Source: Streptomyces sp. NBC_00572 (lineage in GTDB: Bacteria; Actinomycetota; Actinomycetes; Streptomycetales; Streptomycetaceae). From it: a DNA stretch of 64,000 nt. A model generated the notes under the pieces. That model was not told the DNA's origin. It made no database searches and saw nothing but the letters and a program-made list of their open reading frames with translations. The position numbers were made by a program, and so were the translations under genes. The stretch spans positions 2,418,001-2,482,000 of the forward strand of contig NZ_JAPENX010000001.1 of assembly GCF_026341815.1 (NCBI RefSeq). The letters are read 5' to 3'. Of this stretch, positions 51,147-59,255 are shown one piece after another (positions within the stretch are counted from its first letter, which is position 1; each line of letters starts with the position of its first letter).

Positions 51147-53510
51147 ATGACCCTCTGCACCCCTGCCCGCACAACCAACCGGCCCCGAGTCCAGCGGCCC
51201 CACAGCCCGCCGGAGCCGCCGCGCCGCTTCCGCATCCCCGGCGCCGATCTGTCCGCCTCCGTCGCCGTCTTCCTGATCGCGCTGCCGCTCTCGCTCGGCA
51301 TCGCGCTCGCCACGGGAGCCCCGCTCCAGTCCGGCCTGGTCGCCGCCGCCGCAGGCGGTCTGGTGGCCGGCCGGTTCGGCGGCTCCCCGCTCCAGGTGAG
51401 CGGCCCCGCCGCCGGTCTCACCGTGGTGACCGCCGAGCTCATCCAGCTGTACGGCTGGCGCACCACCTGCGCCATCACCGTGCTCGCCGGGCTCGTCCAG
51501 CTCGGCCTGTCCGCCCTCCGGGTGGCCCGCTCGGCACTCGCCGTCTCACCCGCGATCGTGCACGGGATGCTGGCCGGCATCGGCGTCACCATCGCACTCG
51601 CCCAGCTCCACATCGTGCTCGGCGGCACCCCGCAGAGCTCCGCCGTCGACAACGTCCTCGGCCTGCCCGCCCAGTTGGCGCACACCCACCCGGCGGCGCT
51701 CGGCATCAGCGCCCTCACCGTGGCCGTACTCCTGTGCTGGCCCCGGCTGCCCGGCCGGGCCGGGAAGCTCGTACGGAAGGTCCCGGCCGCGCTGGTCGCG
51801 GTGACCGGGGCGACGGCGGTGGCCGCGGTCGCCGGTCTCGCCGTCCCGCATGTCGACCTGCCCTCCTGGAGCAGCCACGCCCTGCCCGGCCTGCCCGAGG
51901 GCCCGGTGCTCGGCATCGCAGCCGGGGTGCTGACGATCACCCTGGTCACCAGCGTGCAGTCGCTGCTCTCCGCCGTCGCGGTCGACAAGCTGATCGCCGC
52001 CCGCCCGGACGGCGGCCGAGGCGTCCCGCGCTCCGGCCTCGACCGCGAACTCGCAGGTCAGGGCGCTGCCAACGTGGTCTCCGGGGCGCTCGGCGGGCTG
52101 CCGGTCGCCGGAGTCGCCGTCCGAAGCGTCGCCAATGTGTCGGCGGGCGCGGTGAGCCGCGCCTCCACGATGCTGCACGGCCTGTGGATCGTGCTCGCGG
52201 CCCTGCTGCTGGTGCCCGTACTCGACCTGATCCCGCTGCCCGCGCTCGCCGCCCTGGTCATGGTGGTCGGCATCCAGATGGTCAGCATCACCCACATCCG
52301 TACCGTCACCCGGCACCGCGAGGTCGTCGTCTACGCGGTGACGCTGTCCGGCGTCGTCCTCGTCGGCATCCTGGAGGGCGTCGCCCTCGGCATCGCCGTG
52401 GCCATCGCGGTCGCCCTGCACCGGCTCACCCGCACCCGGATCACCCGCGAGGAGCGGGACGGGCGCCACCTGCTGCACGTCCGGGGCCAGTTGACCTTCC
52501 TCGCCGTCCCCCGGCTGAGCCGCGCCCTGCACCAACTGCCCCACGGCTCCGATGTGGTGGTCGAGCTGGACGGCTCCTTCATGGACCACGCCGCCTACGA
52601 GACGCTGAGCGACTGGACAGCCGGGCACCTCGCCCACGGCGGCACGGTCGAGACGACCGGGCCCTCCGGTGCCCGTATCGCCGAGCCCGCCCCCGCGACC
52701 GCCTCGGCCGCCGCCGCGCACGCGTGCTGCAGGCCCTGGACCCCGTGGCACAACCACCAGTGCGGCGAGCAGCCGGCCGACCGGCCCGAGGAGGCCGTCG
52801 ACACCCCTCGTACGACGGGTCTGAAGCTGGCCAGCGGCATCGGCAAGTTCCAGCGGAACACGGCCCCGCTCGTGCGGGACGAACTGGCGCGGCTCGCGAG
52901 GGAGGGCCAGACGCCCTCCCAGCTCTTCCTGACCTGCGCCGACTCCCGGCTGGTCACGAGCATGATCACGTCGAGCGGCCCGGGCGACCTCTTCACCGTG
53001 CGCAACGTCGGCAACCTCGTCCCCCTCCCCGGCGAGGAGAGCGGCGACGATTCGGTGGCGGCGGCGATCGAGTACGCCGTGGACGTGCTGCGGGTCGAGT
53101 CGATCACCGTCTGCGGCCACTCCGGCTGCGGTGCGATGCAGGCCCTTCTGAACGCCGGCCCCGACGACCCGCCGACCCCGCTCCGGCGCTGGCTGCGCCA
53201 CGGCCGGCCCAGCCTGGAGCGGATGGCCAGCCGGAGACACGCCTGGGCCCGGATCTCCGGGCGGCTTCCGGCCGACGCGGTCGAGCAGCTCTGTCTGACC
53301 AACGTGGTCCAGCAGCTGGAACACCTGCGGGCGTACGAGCCGGTGGCGCGGCGGCTCGCCGAGGGCACGCTCACGCTGCACGGCGTGTACTTCCACGTGG
53401 GCGAGGCGCAGGCGTATCTGCTCTCCGGGACGGACGAGGTGCACAGCTTCGACGACGTCTTCACCCAGGTCATGCCGACGGAGCCGTTGGAAGCGGCCCA
53501 CGCGTCCTGA
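51147..53510 (+). CDS. SulP-type anion transporter fused to beta-carbonic anhydrase
   Basis: A 787-residue fusion. Residues 30-425 form a SulP/SLC26 transporter (LSASVAVFLIALPLSLGIAL, GPAAGLTVV, and many helices). Residues 430-510 form a STAS domain with LRGQLTFLAVPRLSRAL-like and VVVELDGSFMDHAAYETL segments. After a linker rich in Cys/His (HACCRPWTPWHNHQC), residues 560-775 form a beta-carbonic anhydrase with zinc ligands in FLTCADSRL and VCGHSGCGAMQ. It should import bicarbonate (or sulfate) and interconvert CO2 and bicarbonate at the inner face. It is upstream of acsA. The gene end is duplicated at 53501-53567. Confidence 0.92.
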   Translation: MTLCTPARTTNRPRVQRPHSPPEPPRRFRIPGADLSASVAVFLIALPLSLGIALATGAPLQSGLVAAAAGGLVAGRFGGSPLQVSGPAAGLTVVTAELIQLYGWRTTCAITVLAGLVQLGLSALRVARSALAVSPAIVHGMLAGIGVTIALAQLHIVLGGTPQSSAVDNVLGLPAQLAHTHPAALGISALTVAVLLCWPRLPGRAGKLVRKVPAALVAVTGATAVAAVAGLAVPHVDLPSWSSHALPGLPEGPVLGIAAGVLTITLVTSVQSLLSAVAVDKLIAARPDGGRGVPRSGLDRELAGQGAANVVSGALGGLPVAGVAVRSVANVSAGAVSRASTMLHGLWIVLAALLLVPVLDLIPLPALAALVMVVGIQMVSITHIRTVTRHREVVVYAVTLSGVVLVGILEGVALGIAVAIAVALHRLTRTRITREERDGRHLLHVRGQLTFLAVPRLSRALHQLPHGSDVVVELDGSFMDHAAYETLSDWTAGHLAHGGTVETTGPSGARIAEPAPATASAAAAHACCRPWTPWHNHQCGEQPADRPEEAVDTPRTTGLKLASGIGKFQRNTAPLVRDELARLAREGQTPSQLFLTCADSRLVTSMITSSGPGDLFTVRNVGNLVPLPGEESGDDSVAAAIEYAVDVLRVESITVCGHSGCGAMQALLNAGPDDPPTPLRRWLRHGRPSLERMASRRHAWARISGRLPADAVEQLCLTNVVQQLEHLRAYEPVARRLAEGTLTLHGVYFHVGEAQAYLLSGTDEVHSFDDVFTQVMPTEPLEAAHAS

Positions 53511-53567
53511 AACGGCGCGCGCGTCCTGAAACCCGGCGTCGTCGAGACAGGGCCGCGCGTCCTGAAC
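53501..53567. repeat. Triplicated gene-end segment with stop codon
   Basis: CGCGTCCTGAAAC occurs at 53501-53513 (containing the real TGA stop, 53508-53510), again at 53520-53532, and as CGCGTCCTGAAC at 53556-53567. Confidence 0.8.
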
Positions 53568-53597
53568 CTTCCGTTCCCCCCGTCCGTGAGACTGTGT

Positions 53598-53631
53598 GGC
53601 CCCTTCTCCCACCGCTCGGGAAGAAGGGGCC
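53598..53631 (+). terminator. Terminator of the SulP-CA gene
   Basis: GGCCCCTTCT (53598-53607) pairs with AGAAGGGGCC (53622-53631) around a 14-base loop, followed by CCCGCACG. Confidence 0.75.
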
Positions 53632-53650
53632 CCCGCACGTCGGACGGCTC

Positions 53651-53666
53651 ACAGGTCTAAACCAAT
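53651..53666 (+). promoter_or_regulatory. DasR-box-like palindrome upstream of acsA
   Basis: ACAGGTCTAAACCAAT matches the DasR consensus (AGTGGTCTAGACCACT) at 12 of 16 positions, including GGTCTA and ACCA. It sits 93 bases before acsA. DasR is the GntR-type GlcNAc-responsive regulator of Streptomyces. Binding is not established. Confidence 0.4.
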
Positions 53667-53758
53667 TGCCTGGAGGCTCTTGTCACCCGGGCCTCCGCCT
53701 GATGAGCTATGACGCGGGACACATACGCACAGAGGACGCCCTGGGAAAGGGAGATGTC

Positions 53759-55714
53759 GTGAGCAACGAAAGCCTGGCCAATCTGCTTCGGGAAGAGCGT
53801 CGATTTTCGCCGCCCGCCGAGCTGGCCGCGCACGCCAACGTGACGGCGGAGGCGTACGAGCAGGCCAAGGCGGACAGGCTGGGCTTCTGGGCCGAGCAGG
53901 CCAAGCGCCTGACCTGGGCCACCGAGCCGACCGAGACCCTCGACTGGTCGAACCCGCCGTTCGCCAAGTGGTTCGCGGACGGTGAGCTGAACGTCGCGTA
54001 CAACTGCGTCGACCGGCACGTCGAGGCCGGGAACGGCGACCGGGTCGCCATCCACTTCGAGGGCGAGCCCGGCGACAGCCGCTCGATCACCTACGCCGAG
54101 CTCAAGGACGAGGTCTCCAAGGCGGCCAACGCCCTGACCGAGCTGGGCGTCCGGAAGGGCGACCGCGTCGCCGTCTACCTGCCGATGATCCCCGAGGCGG
54201 CCATCACGATGCTGGCCTGCGCCCGCGTCGGCGCCGCCCACTCGGTGGTCTTCGGCGGCTTCTCGGCCGACGCCGTCGCCTCCCGCATCCAGGACGCCGA
54301 CGCCAAGCTGGTCGTCACCGCCGACGGCGGCTACCGCCGTGGCAAGCCGAGCGCCCTCAAGCCGGCCATCGACGAGGCCGTCGCCAAGTGCCCGCAGGTC
54401 GAGCACGTGCTCGTGGTCCGCCGTACGGGCCAGGAGACCGCCTTCACCGAGGGCCGCGACGTGTGGTGGGACGACATCGTCGCCCGCCAGTCCGCCGAGC
54501 ACACCCCGGAGGCCTTCGAGGCGGAGCACCCGCTCTTCATCCTCTACACCTCCGGCACCACCGGGAAGCCGAAGGGCATCCTGCACACCTCCGGCGGCTA
54601 CCTCACCCAGGCCGCGTACACCCACCACGCCGTCTTCGACCTCAAGCCGGAGAGCGACGTCTACTGGTGCACCGCCGACATCGGCTGGGTCACCGGGCAC
54701 TCGTACATCGTCTACGGCCCGCTGGCCAACGGCGCGACGCAGGTCATGTACGAGGGCACCCCGGACACCCCGCACCAGGGGCGGTTCTGGGAGATCGTGC
54801 AGAAGTACGGCGTCACGATCCTCTACACGGCGCCGACCGCGATCCGCACGTTCATGAAGTGGGGCGACGACATCCCCGCGAAGTTCGACCTGTCCAGCCT
54901 CCGCGTCCTCGGCTCGGTCGGCGAGCCGATCAACCCCGAGGCCTGGGTCTGGTACCGCGAGCACATCGGCGCGAACAAGACCCCGATCGTGGACACCTGG
55001 TGGCAGACCGAGACCGGCGCGATGATGATCTCGCCGCTGCCGGGCGTCACCGAGACCAAGCCGGGCTCCGCCCAGCGCCCGCTGCCGGGCATCGCCGCGA
55101 CCGTCGTCGACGACGAGGCCAACGAGGTGCCGAACGGCGGCGGTGGCTACCTGGTCCTCACCGAGCCGTGGCCGTCGATGCTCCGCACCATCTGGGGCGA
55201 CGACCAGCGCTACATCGACACGTACTGGTCCCGCTTCGAGGGCAAGTACTTCGCCGGTGACGGGGCCAAGAAGGACGAGGACGGCGACATCTGGCTGCTC
55301 GGCCGGGTCGACGACGTCATGCTCGTCTCCGGTCACAACATCTCGACCACCGAGGTCGAATCGGCCCTCGTCTCGCACCCGGCCGTCGCCGAGGCGGCCG
55401 TCGTCGGCGCCGCCGACGAGACGACCGGTCAGGCCATCGTCGCCTTCGTGATCCTGCGCGGCACGGCGAGCGAGGACGAGAACCTGGTCGCCGAGCTGCG
55501 CAACCACGTCGGCGCGACCCTCGGCCCGATCGCCAAGCCGAAGCGGGTCCTGCCGGTGGCCGAGCTGCCGAAGACCCGCTCGGGCAAGATCATGCGCCGT
55601 CTGCTGCGCGACGTGGCGGAGAACCGCGAGCTGGGCGACGTCACGACCCTGACCGACTCCTCGGTCATGTCGCTCATCCAGACCCAGCTGCCGGCCGCCT
55701 CCAGCGAGGACTGA
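53759..55714 (+). CDS. acsA: Acetyl-CoA synthetase (AMP-forming)
   Basis: A 651-residue acyl-activating enzyme: acetate, ATP and CoA to acetyl-CoA. The N-terminal conserved segment is DWSNPPFAKWFADGELNVAY. The ATP loop is FILYTSGTTGKPKG, followed by YWCTADIGWVTGHSYIVYGP, DTWWQTETGAMM and the hinge GRVDDVMLVSGHNISTTEVE. The acetylation-regulated Lys is in PKTRSGKIMRR, near residue 610. GTG start at 53759 has AGGGAG five bases upstream. No pentapeptide or other extensions are present. A 15-bp stem terminator follows. Confidence 0.97.
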   Translation: MSNESLANLLREERRFSPPAELAAHANVTAEAYEQAKADRLGFWAEQAKRLTWATEPTETLDWSNPPFAKWFADGELNVAYNCVDRHVEAGNGDRVAIHFEGEPGDSRSITYAELKDEVSKAANALTELGVRKGDRVAVYLPMIPEAAITMLACARVGAAHSVVFGGFSADAVASRIQDADAKLVVTADGGYRRGKPSALKPAIDEAVAKCPQVEHVLVVRRTGQETAFTEGRDVWWDDIVARQSAEHTPEAFEAEHPLFILYTSGTTGKPKGILHTSGGYLTQAAYTHHAVFDLKPESDVYWCTADIGWVTGHSYIVYGPLANGATQVMYEGTPDTPHQGRFWEIVQKYGVTILYTAPTAIRTFMKWGDDIPAKFDLSSLRVLGSVGEPINPEAWVWYREHIGANKTPIVDTWWQTETGAMMISPLPGVTETKPGSAQRPLPGIAATVVDDEANEVPNGGGGYLVLTEPWPSMLRTIWGDDQRYIDTYWSRFEGKYFAGDGAKKDEDGDIWLLGRVDDVMLVSGHNISTTEVESALVSHPAVAEAAVVGAADETTGQAIVAFVILRGTASEDENLVAELRNHVGATLGPIAKPKRVLPVAELPKTRSGKIMRRLLRDVAENRELGDVTTLTDSSVMSLIQTQLPAASSED

Positions 55715-55732
55715 GCCCGGCCCGTACGACGC

Positions 55733-55769
55733 GGAACGCCCGCCCCGGTCCACTCGGGGCGGGCGTTCC
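55733..55769 (+). terminator. 15-bp perfect-stem terminator of acsA
   Basis: Arms 55733-55747 and 55755-55769 are exact complements with a 7-base loop, followed by GCTTGCCCTCTTCC. Confidence 0.88.
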
Positions 55770-55953
55770 GCTTGCCCTCTTCCGAAGGGACGAAAGACGC
55801 AAACATCCCTAAAGTGAATCTCGCCGGACACGCCCCACGCTCGTTAGGTAAAGTAAGGACCGCGTCAACGACGCGACAAGAAAACCTAGGTGCGCCGGGA
55901 AGTCTGGTCGGCATGTGCTCAGTCCTGCCCACCCGACCGGAGGTTTTCCCCAC

Positions 55954-57351
55954 GTGGCCGCGCCCGCACCCACCAACCGCAAGTTCCTCGGCCGTCTCTC
56001 GCTGCCCGAGCGGCAGTACATCGCCGACGCGCTGCGCACCGAGACCGTCGGCGGCATCCTGCTCCTCGTCGCCGCCGTCGCCGCCCTCGTGTGGGCCAAC
56101 ACCCCGCTGAGCGACAGCTACGAAACCGTCAGCGACTTCCACATAGGACCCGCCGCCCTCGGCCTCGACCTGTCGATCCAGCACTGGGCCGCCGACGGCC
56201 TCCTCGCGGTCTTCTTCTTCGTCGCCGGCATCGAGCTCAAGCGCGAGCTCGTCGCGGGCGAACTGCGCGACCCCAAGGCCGCCGCACTCCCCGTCATCGC
56301 CGCCCTCTGCGGCATGGCCGCGCCCGCCCTCGTCTACGTCCTGGTCAATGCCGTCGGCAACGGCTCCATGGACGGCTGGGCCGTCCCCACCGCGACCGAC
56401 ATCGCCTTCGCGCTCGCCGTCCTCGCCGTCATCGGCACCTCGCTGCCCTCCGCCCTGCGCGCCTTCCTGCTCACCCTCGCCGTCGTCGACGACCTCTTCG
56501 CGATCCTGATCATCGCGATCTTCTTCACCAGCGACCTGAACTTCGCCGCGCTCGGCGGCGCCGTCGCCGGACTCGTCCTCTTCTGGGTGCTCCTCCGCAA
56601 GGAGGTCCGCGGCTGGTACGTGTACGTCCCGCTGGCCCTGGTCGTCTGGGGCCTGATGTACAACAGCGGCGTCCACGCCACCATCGCCGGTGTCGCCATG
56701 GGCCTGATGCTGCGCTGCACCACCCGGGAAGGCGAGAAGCACTCCCCCGGCGAGCACATCGAGCACCTCGTCCGCCCGATCTCGGCCGGCCTCGCCGTGC
56801 CCCTGTTCGCGCTCTTCTCCGCCGGGGTGAGCATCTCCGGCGGCGCGATCCACGACGTGTTCACCCAGCCCGTCACCCTCGGCGTCGTCCTCGGGCTCGT
56901 CGTCGGCAAGGCGATCGGCATCTTCGGCGGCACCTGGCTCGCCGCCCGCTTCACCAAGGCGGAACTCAACCCCGACCTGGCCTGGCCGGACGTCTTCGCC
57001 GTCGCCACCCTCGCCGGCATCGGCTTCACCGTCTCGCTGCTCATCGGGGAGCTCGCCTTCGCAGGGGACGAGGTCCTGACCGACGAGGTGAAGGCCGCGG
57101 TCCTCATCGGCTCGCTCATCGCGGCCGTCCTCGCCTCCGTCCTGCTGAAGCTGCGGGTACGGAAGTACCAGGCCCTCGTCTCCGACGAGGAGCGCGACGA
57201 CGACCACGACGGCATCCCCGACATCTACGAGCAGGACAACCCGGCGTACCACCTCCGGATGGCCGAGATCTACGAGAAGAAGGCCGCCGAGCACCGCGAG
57301 CGCGCCCAACTGGCGGGGGCACCGCGCGACGGAGCCGACCGTCCGGCATGA
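55954..57351 (+). CDS. nhaA: Na+/H+ antiporter NhaA
   Basis: A 465-residue secondary antiporter that exchanges sodium for protons. The ion-binding segment TATDIAFALAVLAVIGTSLP and the Asp pair in TLAVVDDLFAILIIA (residues 179-180) are conserved. The inner GIELKRELVAGELRDP and ALCGMAAPAL loops are typical. The C terminus has a hydrophilic extension of about 45 residues (DDDHDGIPDIYEQDNPAYHL) not found in the E. coli protein. GTG start at 55954 has GGAGG 10 bases upstream. Confidence 0.95.
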   Translation: MAAPAPTNRKFLGRLSLPERQYIADALRTETVGGILLLVAAVAALVWANTPLSDSYETVSDFHIGPAALGLDLSIQHWAADGLLAVFFFVAGIELKRELVAGELRDPKAAALPVIAALCGMAAPALVYVLVNAVGNGSMDGWAVPTATDIAFALAVLAVIGTSLPSALRAFLLTLAVVDDLFAILIIAIFFTSDLNFAALGGAVAGLVLFWVLLRKEVRGWYVYVPLALVVWGLMYNSGVHATIAGVAMGLMLRCTTREGEKHSPGEHIEHLVRPISAGLAVPLFALFSAGVSISGGAIHDVFTQPVTLGVVLGLVVGKAIGIFGGTWLAARFTKAELNPDLAWPDVFAVATLAGIGFTVSLLIGELAFAGDEVLTDEVKAAVLIGSLIAAVLASVLLKLRVRKYQALVSDEERDDDHDGIPDIYEQDNPAYHLRMAEIYEKKAAEHRERAQLAGAPRDGADRPA

Positions 57352-57387
57352 TCTGAGTCGGACTGTAGAAGAGGAGAGGGAGCAGCG

Positions 57388-57885
57388 ATGAGCGACCCGT
57401 ACGACGGAGCCGAGCGCAGCCTCGGTCAGCTGGTCGCCTCGGCGACCGCCGAGATGTCCGCGCTGGTGCACGACGAGCTCGCCCTGGCCAAGGCCGAGAT
57501 CCGACAGGACGTCAAGCGCGGTGTGATCGGAAGCGCGGCCGGCATCGCGGCCGCGGTCGTGCTGCTGTTCTCGCTGCCGATGCTGAGCTTCGCGCTCGCG
57601 TACGCCATCAACACCTGGACCGGCGGGCACAACGGAAACGGGGGCTGGAACCTCGTCTGGTGCTTCCTGCTGTCCTTCGCCTTCAACGTGCTGGTCGCGG
57701 GGCTGCTCGGGCTCCTCGCGTACGCCAAGTTCAAGAAGGTCAAGCCGCCGGAGAAGTCCATCGCCTCGGCCAAGCAGACGGCCGCCGTGCTCTCCACGGT
57801 CAAGCCGCACCCGCGTCCGGAGGCGGCCAAGGCACTGGACAAGGCGCTGGACCAGTCCTCCGCTGTGGCACGCTCGTCCGTATGA
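57388..57885 (+). CDS. Putative holin-X (actinobacterial phage holin family) membrane protein
   Basis: A 165-residue membrane protein of the PF07332-type 'phage holin family'. An amphipathic N-terminal helix region (LGQLVASATAEMSALVHDEL) leads to two transmembrane helices (AAGIAAAVVLLFSLPMLSFAL and NLVWCFLLSFAFNVLVAGLLG), then a Lys/Ala-rich tail. Despite the name, chromosomal homologues in actinomycetes are housekeeping membrane proteins, not shown to be holins. A GAGGAGAGGG precedes the ATG. The hydrolase gene overlaps its stop by 4 bases. Confidence 0.87.
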   Translation: MSDPYDGAERSLGQLVASATAEMSALVHDELALAKAEIRQDVKRGVIGSAAGIAAAVVLLFSLPMLSFALAYAINTWTGGHNGNGGWNLVWCFLLSFAFNVLVAGLLGLLAYAKFKKVKPPEKSIASAKQTAAVLSTVKPHPRPEAAKALDKALDQSSAVARSSV

Positions 57886-58820
57886 CCCTCCCCGAGAGCA
57901 GCAACGGCGGGCCCGTCCGGCTGGACGGGCCGTGGACCCATCGCGACGTGGCCGCCAACGGCGCCCGTTTCCACATCGCCGAGATGGGCGACGGCCCGCT
58001 GGTGCTGCTCCTGCACGGTTTCCCGCAGTTCTGGTGGACCTGGCGCCATCAGCTGCCCGTCCTCGCCGAGGCCGGTTTCCGGGCCGTCGCGATGGACCTG
58101 CGCGGGGTCGGCGGCAGCGACCGCACCCCCCGGGGTTACGACCCCGCCAACCTGGCCCTCGACGTCACCGGTGTCATCCGCTCCCTGGGCGAGCCGGACG
58201 CGGCGCTCGTCGGGCACGACCTGGGCGGCTATCTCGCCTGGACGGCGGCCGTGATGCGGCCCAAGCTGGTGCGCCGGCTCGTGGTCTCCTCGATGCCGCA
58301 CCCGCGCCGCTGGCGTTCGGCGATGCTCTCCGACTTCGCCCAGTCGCGGGCCGGTTCGCACATCTGGGGCTTCCAGCGGCCGTGGCTGCCGGAGCGTCAG
58401 CTCGTCGCGGACGACGCGGAGCTCGTGGGCGAGCTGATCCGGGACTGGTCGGGGCCGCAGCCCGTCCGCCCCTCGGAGGAGGCGGCGATCGAGGTGTACC
58501 GGCGGGCGATGCTGATCCCGTCGACGGCGCACTGCTCGGTCGAGCCGTACCGCTGGATGGTCCGCTCCCTGGCCCGTCCGGACGGCATCCAGTTCAACCG
58601 GCGCATGAAGCGGCCGGTGCGGGTGCCGACGCTGCACCTGCACGGCTCCCTCGACCCGGTGATGCGGACCCGGAGCGCGGCGGGCTCGGGCGAGTACGTG
58701 GAGGCGCCGTACCGCTGGCGGCTCTTCGACGGCCTCGGTCACTTCCCGCACGAGGAGGACCCGGTGGCCTTCTCGACGGAGCTCGTCAACTGGCTGAAGG
58801 ACCCCGAGCCCGACCGCTGA
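57882..58820 (+). CDS. Alpha/beta hydrolase, epoxide hydrolase-like
   Basis: A 312-residue alpha/beta hydrolase. The oxyanion segment is LLLHGFPQFWWTWRHQLP. The nucleophile is VGHDLGGYLAW, with Asp as in epoxide hydrolases. The acid is LHGSLDPVM and the His is FDGLGHFPHEEDP, so the triad is complete. It starts with ATGA overlapping the holin-X gene. The substrate is unknown; coupling to a membrane protein suggests a lipid-like one. Its tail is followed by 24-bp repeats. Confidence 0.9.
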   Translation: MTLPESSNGGPVRLDGPWTHRDVAANGARFHIAEMGDGPLVLLLHGFPQFWWTWRHQLPVLAEAGFRAVAMDLRGVGGSDRTPRGYDPANLALDVTGVIRSLGEPDAALVGHDLGGYLAWTAAVMRPKLVRRLVVSSMPHPRRWRSAMLSDFAQSRAGSHIWGFQRPWLPERQLVADDAELVGELIRDWSGPQPVRPSEEAAIEVYRRAMLIPSTAHCSVEPYRWMVRSLARPDGIQFNRRMKRPVRVPTLHLHGSLDPVMRTRSAAGSGEYVEAPYRWRLFDGLGHFPHEEDPVAFSTELVNWLKDPEPDR

Positions 58821-58891
58821 CGACCCGGGCCCGAGCACTGAGAGCGACGCGGGCCCGAGCGCCGAGCGACCGCGAGTCCGACGGCTGACGG
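58803..58891. repeat. 24-bp tandem repeat plus a duplicated stop-codon segment
   Basis: Two adjacent 24-bp units occur at 58821-58844 and 58845-58868 (CGACCCGGGCCCGAGCACTG versus CGACGCGGGCCCGAGCGCCG). They are followed at 58871-58891 by a second copy (17 of 21 bases) of the segment that contains the hydrolase stop (58803-58823). Confidence 0.75.
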
Positions 58892-59010
58892 TCCCTCTGC
58901 CCCCTCCGGGGCGTACAGACTTCCTTCGAACGGCCATGTGCCCCGCGCATACTCCGATTGGCGGGCCCCCGGGCGGTTACCGACCTTGGGCCACGGGCAG
59001 ACGTCGAAGT

Positions 59011-59208
59011 ATGGGCTGGACGCACGACTACGGTGACACGACAGCACGCAACCGCCGCTCGGCCGCCGGGCCGGGCTCCCGCGAGGGGTCCGGACCGCCG
59101 GACCCGGGCGGAGCGCACGCCGCGCAGGGGGTGGGGATCTCGCGCATCCTCCGCCGCCGGGCCCGCTGGGTCTCGGCCCGGCTCCGACACCCCCGCGACA
59201 CCCCCTAG
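59011..59208 (+). CDS. Possible 65-residue basic small protein
   Basis: ATG at 59011 reads MGWTHDYGDTTARNRRSAAG, continues Gly/Pro-rich, then VGISRILRRRARWVSARLRHPRDTP and stop. The basic, amphipathic C terminus differs from the neutral filler. The start has only a weak GAAG upstream. Function unknown. Together with 24-bp repeats it accounts for the 435-base gap between the hydrolase and marP. Confidence 0.4.
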   Translation: MGWTHDYGDTTARNRRSAAGPGSREGSGPPDPGGAHAAQGVGISRILRRRARWVSARLRHPRDTP

Positions 59209-59233
59209 GGAGTGTCCGACCCTGATCCGCCGG

Positions 59234-59253
59234 CCGGGCCCTGGAGGGCCCGG
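59234..59253 (-). terminator. Hairpin terminator of marP
   Basis: CCGGGCCC (59234-59241) pairs with GGGCCCGG (59246-59253) around TGGA, 3 bases past the marP stop on the minus strand. Confidence 0.7.
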
Positions 59254-59255
59254 GC

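Noticed and set aside
55844..55858. TTAGGTAAAGTAAGG upstream of nhaA as an iron box (DmdR/IdeR)
   Set aside because: Only the first half matches the consensus; the second half does not, and nhaA has no iron connection.
57388..57885. Holin-family protein as a sign of prophage
   Set aside because: No integrase, structural or lysis genes nearby; chromosomal homologues of this family are common in actinomycetes and it is coupled to a normal hydrolase gene.
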